Origin: Aphrocallistes beatrix
Lineage: Eukaryota > Porifera > Hexactinellida > Sceptrulophora > Aphrocallistidae
DNA: 64,000 nt
Direction: 5' to 3'
Assembly: GCA_963281255.1 (NCBI GenBank)
Contig: OY725489.1
Coordinates: forward strand, 2,852,001-2,916,000
The notes beneath the pieces are model-generated. The model had not been told where the DNA came from and did no database searches. It was given only the letters and a program-made list of their open reading frames with translations. A program made the position numbers and the translations under genes. Positions 56,728-64,000 of this stretch are shown one piece after another (within the stretch, counting starts at the first letter, position 1; every line of letters begins with the position of its first letter).

Positions 56728-57342
56728 TCACCGCTTCTCGGGACAATACTTCCACATGTGCGAACCTCCGCAGATAAAACATCCTTTAGCCGAATGTGAC
56801 TGTTGCTTGGGCTGGCGACCCCATTGAGTGCTTCGAAATTGAGTCCTAGAGTAAGCAACTGTATCGTCCATAGGCATCTGGGCTTCTAATGTACTGTTAG
56901 TAGCAAATATTGAAGGTGGTGGTTCCCTGCTGACATAGGTCAATACTGCTACCTTCTTTATCTTTTCGAAATCTTTACTCCACATGTCCAAACGATGACC
57001 TCTTTCAGTGAGCTCTCGCTTAATAGTCTTGATCAAATCCCGACCCTGTTCTCCTTCGATGTCTTTTGGAAGCTGAGAAGCGAGGATTGGTACGACGAAT
57101 TTCATATCCACTCCAGCATGGAAAGCCTTGCGTCTTATTTCTAAAAGATAATCATCAATCTGGTTCCCAGGCTCCCAATCTGACCTATAGAGTTCCTGTA
57201 CCATCTGATACTGGTCAATAGGTGGGTCTAAGATATCTTCCAGGGTCTTCAACGCACCTTCAATGGTCGTAGCGTCTTTTACGATGTCCCTAACCAATTC
57301 GCGTTCGGCGGGTCTGCGAAAAAGTGCAGGTCCAGTAGCCAT
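56728..57342 (-). pseudogene. Gypsy-type Gag, right arm
   Basis: The 204-residue translation is identical to the left-arm Gag at 51981-52595, including the shortened zinc knuckle and the stop. Confidence 0.75.
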
Positions 57343-57619
57343 TGAGAGTATTGTTCACTTTGGATTGTAGTATTTATGTGAGATCCGAATATAATTATCT
57401 AAATGTGATCAGGTGAAACACTACAATGAGTTGAATAACATAATTGTACGTAAATATAAGATAGTAACTCAATGCCCAATAGATACGACTTGGGTGGTCT
57501 GTTGTAGCTAACTAATAATAAATGTGAGGCATGATAGGGATAAAATTTAATGAAATATATGTTACATAACAATTGAACAGCTCCGATGCAAAGTCATACG
57601 CCATGCCCATTGAAAAAAA

Positions 57620-58440
57620 GTGATTTTCAGGTCGTTTAATTAAGTGCACTTATAAGTGGTTTTTTATATTTTTTTCGTATAGAACTCTGTGAACGGGTTG
57701 ATTCGAACAGTGAAATCTTTCCTGGAATGCTGCTAACATTCCAGCGTTGGTATGGAAACGCAGGGAGGTTATATCTTGAAAACTGCAATAACAATGAATT
57801 CAAATTTGATCTTATTTGATAGCCAATATACTACTTCCTATAAGGTCATTATATATTTTCCACGTCTAGATTCAACGGGTTATTAGACAAATTAGTAAAT
57901 GTGACCAAAGTGATAAATTGTCTAATAACTCGTTGATCATTGAATCTAGACATGGAAATTATATAATGACTTTATTGGAAGTAGTTTATTGGCTATCAAA
58001 TAATTTCAAATTTGAACGCATAGTTGTTGCGGTTTTCAAGATATCACCTCAACTGAGCAAAATGCGTTTCCATAGCATCGCTGGAATGTAGCGACATTCT
58101 ATGAAAATTTTAAACTGTTCGCATCAACCCGTTCACAGCCCAGTTCTATACGAAAATAAATAAATAAAACCACTTAGAAGTGCACTTAATTAAAAGACAT
58201 GAAAATCAATAAATTTGTCCCAAATATGACATATTGCGTGATCATTTGATGACTGATCTAAATTTTAACAACGGATATGGGTACTTTTGCACCATATTTA
58301 TATATATGCAGGTAATACATTCCGAAGGTCTATTCTGCGTCGTTAATGATTTAGGCAGATCATGTATTTGTTCAACCATCGACCGCATCCCTGGTCCATT
58401 TTTGAGATTTAGATGGCAGGTCTTATATACTGAGTGCTAT
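57620..58440. mobile_element. Foldback of a 32318-related MITE
   Basis: Inverted arms 57620-57895 and 57916-58208 share GGTCGTTTAATTAAGTGCAC-type sequence, TCTGTGAACGGGTTGA, CATTCCAGCG and CTAGATTCAACGGGTTATTA, around a ~20-bp loop. 58020-58440 aligns with the MITE at 32360-32760 (AACGGATATGGGT, GCAGGTAATACATTCC, CCGCATCCCTGGT). The left arm abuts the Gypsy palindrome edge with only one base between. Confidence 0.75.
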
Positions 58441-58859
58441 GGTCATTCAAACTATTTTGCAATTTTGAGTCGATTTCGATCGCACTACCATAGATAATGG
58501 CTAAATAATTAACGTTTTACAAATTTCTCTGAATCAATATAAATACAATGAAGTCATGATGATAACTCATCATTTTGTTAAAAAAAATTATTTTGCTTTA
58601 TGATTATTATAAATATATAAAAGCTTATATTAAGGTTGGACTTTCCTATGGGCATTTTGTTTTTCATCAAAAAATTGCCAAAAGTCCTTTTTAACCATTT
58701 TAGGATAACTAAAGGGGTTCTAAACAATAATTTTGATTTTTAGAATTTCAATGCCAATATTTCGTCACTTAGAGCCACTTGTACCACTTGGTGTCGCCTA
58801 AAAAGGACCATTTTGTCTCATATCCATAACTTCTTTGAACCATGTCAGATCATCATTTT
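58441..58859. other. Non-coding spacer
   Basis: AT-rich; no recognised feature. Confidence 0.4.
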
Positions 58860-59075
58860 AATGCTAAATTCGTGCTCAGCACTAAATTTCCAGCAATTTG
58901 AGATATATATTGGACATTTTTGGAGAAATTCTTTGACTGCGGGTTCCTAGCAACGGCCAGGAATGCGAAAAATTTCTGACCGTTGCTATGCACGGACATC
59001 CAAAAACTTCTCCAAATATGGTCAATATATATCAAATTGCTGGAAATTTAGTGCTGAGCCCGAATTTAGTATCCT
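58860..59075. repeat. Palindromic copy of the arm A/B end block
   Basis: AAATTCGTGCTCAGCACTAA at ~58866 and its inverted match ending ~59070 flank a centre with CTAGCAACGGCCAGGAATGC. The same phrases occur once in each composite arm (~35090-35175 and ~40310-40410), here arranged as an inverted pair. Confidence 0.7.
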
Positions 59076-59133
59076 TACTATTAAAACTCGATTAATATTT
59101 GTATATATATATATCTATATCTATATCTCTTTT

Positions 59134-59621
59134 ACGAATTGATTGAAGAAACTGCAAGGCGCAGAAAGCTGATTTTTGGCATGTGGGAGTCTTTTGGCTA
59201 TGGCTCCAGTAAGTTCTGAGCTCAGACGAAAATGTCGACTCATCATGGAATTATGACGTCATTGTCACATTTTTAAAAGTTAAGCAACACAGTTATTCGG
59301 GCATAACTCAGCCATTATTGGAGATAGAAGGCTGAAATTTTAATGGAATCTGTATACTAACATGTCTCACATATGATGCAACTATCATCAAAAAATGACT
59401 CATCACTTTGTTATGACGTCATCATTACGCATCAAAAATTTTTAAATTCACAAATTTGGTGATTTTTCGAGTGATATCGATTAGCACAGTAGGACATACA
59501 TATTTAGAGATGTTATCTCCCTTATAATTAACCAATGTAACTCCAGGCGACCGAAGGGAGCCTCCGGCGGACACAAAGTTCCGCCAGCCGCGCAGCGCAA
59601 GCAAGCGCGAAGCGCGCTTGT
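59134..59621 (+). repeat. R1 repeat, full-length reference copy
   Basis: The 488-bp copy starts ACGAATTGATTGAAGAAACT after a TATC/TATATC microsatellite. It passes TGGCATGTGGGAGTCTTTTG, GACGTCATTGTCAC, GATGCAACTATCATC, GACGTCATCATTACGC, TTTGGTGATTTTTCG and TTTAGAGATGTTATCTCC, and ends in the GC block with both hairpins. No ORF is present in this copy. Confidence 0.85.
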
Positions 59622-59627
59622 TACAAT

Positions 59628-60367
59628 GATGATCTGACATGGTTCGAAGAAGTTATTGATCTCGAATTCCGGTGGACACTATCGAATGCAGTTATTTTTG
59701 GGTGGCCAGTCAGTAATGACCATTTTTTCCCACTTTTGATGGAGAAAAATTTGATATACCATATTTTGAAGTTAAGTAGTGCTATAAGTTGTCGAATAAG
59801 GATATTTGAATGTTATTTTATATTCCAAAGCAGTTAAAACTAATTGAAATTGAGGGACATATATAAATATTTCTAAATCCTATTTTCTGAGACTTTTTTT
59901 TCAGCAATTATAAAGGTGATAACATTTTGTAAATTCAACATAGGGACGAAAACTTAACGGTTTCTAATAGATCTCGAAGAGTAGAACATAATGAACAGAC
60001 AGAATTTTGATAATACAAATAAAAAGATAATTAAGAAAAAAATAGTGTCAAAATTACTGAAAATAAAATTCCTCGGGTGTTTTGGTGTGAATTTTTAACA
60101 ATTTTCAAAATTTCAAAAATCTGTCTGTTCATTAGTTAGTTCATCGATTTATGAATGAATTTGAAAAGTTTCTAATGGATTGTAAGCATATTGTTTCCGA
60201 TTTCTTAATTGTAAAATGACCAAATTTTTAAAAAAATTTTTTATCTCTTTGATTATTTCAATTATTATTGCAGTTTTGCAGATAACTCTGCGATTCAAAT
60301 CTACACTGCAAAATTAAATGAATTGGTTGAAAAAGTCAAAAGTTAGCTATTATAGGAAAGGCCAACC
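59628..60367 (+). repeat. Dispersed repeat R2, copy 2
   Basis: Partner of 3402-4122. It starts within a few bases of the R1 hairpin end. It contains one ~60-bp insertion near 60205-60245 relative to copy 1. Confidence 0.8.
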
Positions 60368-60644
60368 TCAACAAATTTAACTTGTAAGCCCGTAAATTCA
60401 TTTATTTTGACATAGTTTAAGGGGATTTATGAAGCTGTCTTATAGTGGGGACAGTGTCCCCTTTGGGCATTCTACGGTTAAATACAATACTCTACATACA
60501 TAAATTAAAACTTAAACCTTTTATACAAAAGGTTAATCTGATTTATAAATTAGAGAAAAATTAGATACTGATTGGTTGTCATGAACCAACCATTGTCACT
60601 CTCATGAGCATGTATTGCAAATGTTATCTGTTATTCATGTAATT

Positions 60645-61195
60645 CAGGGTTACCATACGTCCTTTTTTAGAAAGGACAGTCCTTCTTTTTTGCTACCTGT
60701 CCTTTTTAAAATATGCTGTCCTTTTTGTCCTTTTTTTTCGCTTTTTGTCCTTATTGTCCTTTTTTTCGCTTTTTGTCCTTTTTGTTCTTATAAACTCATT
60801 CTTGTCCTTTTACGTTTTACTTGTAGATTATATACTAGAATGGCTATCATGATGATTTAGCATATTTTGGAAATCGAAACCCTAGGTGAGAATTTACATA
60901 TATGTCCGCAGCTTCACAAAAAAATTCAAACCGATATCTCTTAAACTCAGGTCTGTACACCACATACGGCCGGACACCAGCACTCATTTTAGAACTGTGC
61001 TACTATGACATTATATTGGATCAGAGATCCAATATATGTTATAGAAGCACACTAAAAACATTCAAAACAATTCCTTGGGGTGCTAGCACCCAGACAGCCA
61101 TTATTGTCGTTCGCTCTCTCTTTACATCGTTTTTCTAAATCTTCGATCTATCCCTGAGTGTCCTTTTTTTTATGACTGAGGAGATGGCAACCCTG
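60645..61195. mobile_element. hAT-type MITE, 551 bp, exact TSD
   Basis: The ends are CAGGGTTACCATACGTCC and, inward from 61195, CAGGGTTGCCATCTCCTC. The TSD ATGTAATT is exact (60637-60644; 61196-61203). The left part holds a GTCCTTTTT minisatellite (60700-60810). The middle includes repeat R4 (see 20590-20715). Confidence 0.92.
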
Positions 61196-62069
61196 ATGTA
61201 ATTGTATAATACTATCACTTGATTTGATGACAAATTTGGTCACCTTTTTATGGGAAGGTGTAAAGATATCGCTTACCGATTCAAAATAATTGGTAGACAT
61301 TTCATTAGATACTTGCATGTCAATTTTTAAGTTTCTTGCAATAGCAAGTTCCTCAATCAATTCAGACAAACAGAAAAAAACAAATACAAATCAATGATTT
61401 TTAATTAATAAAATATTATCATACACCATATACTATGGTAAGGTATAAAATCTACATACCTCAGAAACCACAAAGATTTCAAACATACCAATATGACCAA
61501 TAATTTACCATATGCAACTTCCTATTCACCAATAATACTATACTCACCGAAACAATTATTAGTAATAGAGATTAGCAATGGACCCAAGTTCCAGGATCCG
61601 AGCTGGCAGCCTCCAGTCCTTTATTAAAGTAGTATATGAACAAACAAATAAATATTAGAAATACTCATAGTTGATAATTCTTAACGGACATTTGACAGTG
61701 TGACAATGTCAACAACACGATTTCAAAGATACACACTGACCTACATTTGGGAGCGATAAAATAATTAGCCAACTTTATTTATTTAATCAGTTCAGGGTAC
61801 AAATAAAATTCATCGGCTAACTGGATGATACATTGATCAAATCTGAAAATATATTGGCTGAATCTAATAATTCATTGCCTAAACCGGACTGTCTAATGCC
61901 GTTGTTTGGTATAAGTTATATTAGCCAACCATAAGATTGGAGATAGAAATGTTTCGCGTTTGCACTGGTGTATACGCAAATCCACCAACAATTTGGTGGA
62001 GTCGCGAATCCCTTAGTTTCGCAATTACATTGCAATATCTATATGTACTCGCTTCGTAATTGCATTTAT
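61196..62069. other. Non-coding stretch
   Basis: No accepted gene. The minus frame 61369-61148 (MSELIEELAIARNLKIDMQV) crosses the MITE border. Its part right of 61203 could be an exon fragment, with a GTAAGCG donor-like string. Support is weak. Confidence 0.35.
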
Positions 62070-62143
62070 ACTAGTATACTTCGCTTACTAGCGCTGCGCG
62101 GCTGGCGGACACTTTGTGTCCGCTTGAGGCACCCTTTGGCGAC
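62070..62143 (-). repeat. GC-rich hairpin terminal motif, minus orientation
   Basis: Contains GCTGCGCGGCTGGCGGACAC and TTTGTGTCCGC; ends at GGCACCCTTTGGCG. The R1 core is not recognisable beside it. Confidence 0.7.
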
Positions 62144-62213
62144 TATTGTTTTATTTAAATATCTCTAACTCAAATATCATTTGTATTTTCATGTTTTAAT
62201 CCTCACTTATGAC

Positions 62214-62644
62214 CAGTGGTGTTTTGGGGGGGGCGCGCCACCCCACTTTTTTCGCTTGGGGGGTCGCGGGGGGGCGCTGCCCCCCACTTTTTTACATTGT
62301 ATCATTATCGCTATGTTGACTAAAACCTAAATATACTCGCAAACGCTTGTGATGAATTGGCGCGAAGCACAAAGTGGTAATCAGGTTACAGGAAGGAAAT
62401 TCAAATCCCGTATGAGATTTGATACGAATTGATGTACAATGATATTTGACCACCTTAAGTCTGGGCGGTTACCCCCCAGACCCCCCATTACCTGCGCTCG
62501 TTCCGCTCGCTTTTGGCCCCCCCTGAGTCTAAACCCTGTATCCGCCCCTGCCATCAGGGGATTAAAGTTTCACGAAAAAACACATAACTTTTTTACGGGA
62601 AGGAAGCGCCCCCCCCCACTTCTATTTTTGGCAAAACACCGCTG
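62214..62644. mobile_element. hAT-type MITE, 431 bp, exact TSD
   Basis: The ends are CAGTGGTGTTTTGGGGGGGG and, inward from 62644, CAGCGGTGTTTTGCCAAAAA. The TSD CTTATGAC is exact (62206-62213; 62645-62652). Subterminal parts are C/G homopolymer-rich. An inner string, read inward from 62550 as CAGGGGCGGATACAGGG, looks like the end of a second hAT whose other end I did not find. Confidence 0.9.
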
Positions 62645-62754
62645 CTTATGACATATGTTAATCATCACATCAACAATTCTGAGGATACATTTATCCATAA
62701 CTTCAATAATGGTAAATAAATTCACCGTCTAAAAACAATAATTAATAAATTGAT

Positions 62755-63690
62755 CTTTAACCCTTAGAAGACATAGTGAAAAGCTTTCACGTAGTTGCCA
62801 TAGTGGGGTCGTTTGAGACCCCAAATTAAAAAGTGTATAAAAGAGAGGAATGACAAAAAAGGTTCAAAAAAAGTGAATATTTATCTATATACAACAACTA
62901 ATTGAATTTTGGAAGTATCAAAAAAAGAGATGAAATGACATTAGAAAATCACTAAAAGACCCCACTATGTCGTATGTGTAATAAATTCATTGGGGTACCA
63001 AAAGACCCCACTAAGTCAAATGCGTAATAAACTCACTGGGGTACCGAAATACCCCACTATGTCATATGCGTAATAAACTCACTGGGGTACCGAAAGACCT
63101 CACTATGTCGTATGCGTAATAAACTCACTGGGGCACCAAAAGACTCCACTATGTCGTATGCGTAATATATTCACTGAGGCACCGAAAGAGTCCACTATGT
63201 CGTATGCGAAATAAATTCAGTGGAGTAACGAAAGACCCTATCATGTCATGTGCTTAATGATAGAAAAGATATCTCAACGGCTATTATAGTGTAAATCCTA
63301 CGTAGATTTCTATTTTATCACTTATAAAACGCTAATATGAAGATTTTATGGTGTAATAGCATATCAATATGTATTTCAAGGGTTTTTGGCATAGTTTGTC
63401 AAATGCTCTATCAGTCTGTCGACCAAAATGTTTACAAAGTGCTAATAAAGTAAACAAATTTCAAAATTAAGTAATAGACTAGCTTTCAAAGGGATAATTA
63501 TATGGGGTTTTCGAGGGTTTGTAATTCGAATATTGTGGTTTCGAGTGTCCATGATTGATATTTTCATTTATTTTGTTTAGAATAGGTCAATAAAATAAAC
63601 ATGTCAAAAAGATACTACATTCTAGCTTTAGATCGTTTAGTAAAGCAAAAGTTAGCATTTTTATCCTTCAACTATAGTTAGGAATACCTT
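62755..63690 (+). repeat. Dispersed repeat R3, copy 2, with 46-bp minisatellite
   Basis: Same layout as 4399-5467 but with about six minisatellite units. It ends AACTATAGTTAGGAATACCT and then AGGCGCCCAA, the first bases of the GC motif, where a hAT has inserted. Confidence 0.85.
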
Positions 63691-63700
63691 AGGCGCCCAA

Positions 63701-64000
63701 CATAGGCGTCGGACCCACCCGGCCACCCGGCATGGGCCGGGCGGCCCTAAGGGGCTGCCCGGCTCTACCCGGCATCGTCGGTTGTGGGCCGGATAGGCCA
63801 GGAGGGCCTACCTGACTGGGTACAAGCTTACCCGATACATTCCCAAAGTCCTAGAACCGTGTATAATGTAATTTAACTACTGTATCCACTAAAACATAGC
63901 AACTGACATCATGACGGACGACCGGAGAAAGCAGAATGGATAATCGATTTCTATATAGTTTTAGTTATGAGTGAATTGTGTGTGATATTTATTTATGCCG
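63701..64000 (+). mobile_element. Left end of a hAT related to 40705-43836
   Basis: It starts CATAGGCGTCGGACCCACCC with the same GC-rich CCGGGCGGCC subterminal pattern. The other end and the gene lie outside the window. It interrupts a GC hairpin motif. Confidence 0.75.

Larger units (their letters stand above)
51705..57618. repeat. Giant inverted duplication of a damaged Gypsy element around an assembly gap
   Basis: Arms 51705-54476 and 54847-57618 (2772 bp each) are reverse complements. Every ORF in one arm has a partner with the same translation in the other, at coordinates summing to 109323. The 370-bp centre has 200 N (54478-54677) and 169 bp of AT-rich sequence. Outside the arms the flanks differ. 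Confidence 0.93.

Noticed and set aside
62460-62550. A second complete hAT MITE inside 62214-62644
   Set aside because: Only one TIR-like end (CAGGGGCGGATACAGGG) is visible; no matching partner or TSD.

Overview
This window is animal (metazoan) nuclear DNA, most likely from an AT-rich aquatic invertebrate; I cannot name the species. The evidence is eukaryotic cut-and-paste transposons with classical target-site duplications (TSDs), a Gypsy-type retrotransposon, Helitron remnants, TA/TATC microsatellites, and no prokaryotic operons or ribosome binding sites. I find no convincing intact host gene. The window is a graveyard of nested mobile elements. The one full-length open transposase frame is a 630-residue hAT protein at 6663-8555 (minus).

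Layout. 1-2956: a ZMYM-type hAT element, split by a foldback MITE that left a perfect 8-bp TSD. 2957-5557: two dispersed repeats, one with a 46-bp minisatellite, ending in a GC-rich hairpin motif. 5558-9056: a dead mariner-like element with complete terminal inverted repeats (TIRs), containing the intact hAT (6493-8797). 9777-16207: a second ZMYM-type hAT carrying a PIF/Harbinger relic (10425-12283) and a Tc1 element (12902-14242). 16-22 kb: mostly anonymous AT-rich DNA with MITEs and a tRNA-derived fragment. 22.2-24.5 kb: a Mutator-like transposase followed in frame, after one TAG, by a PHD finger. 26237-28476: a deleted derivative of the intact hAT, itself hit by a TTAA-targeting element. 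28.5-29.5 kb: a GC-richer island with possible host exons. 29.8-31.9 kb: a decayed transposase-like gene of a family I recognise but cannot name. 31.9-33.5 kb: tandem copies of the commonest local repeat. 34.0-44.1 kb: a Tc1 element split by (i) a pair of inverted ~1.4-kb elements flanking a two-frame gene of a poorly described RNase H-like family and (ii) a third hAT. 44.7-45.3 kb: a Helitron helicase fragment. 45.3-50.8 kb: several MITEs and a foldback element. 51705-57618: an exact-looking inverted duplication of a damaged Gypsy element around a 200-N gap. 57.6-64 kb: another foldback, further copies of the repeats seen at 3-5 kb, two hAT MITEs and the end of a fourth hAT.

How the parts relate. 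The nesting gives a relative chronology: hosts of insertions are older than what sits in them. In four cases removing the insert and one TSD copy restores the host transposase frame at that point. A recurrent repeat (core starting AACGAATTGATTGAAG, ending in a hairpin-rich GC block) is found in at least eight places. It shares its end with a different minisatellite-bearing repeat and looks like a Helitron/Helentron-like non-autonomous family. No pathway or operon can be inferred.
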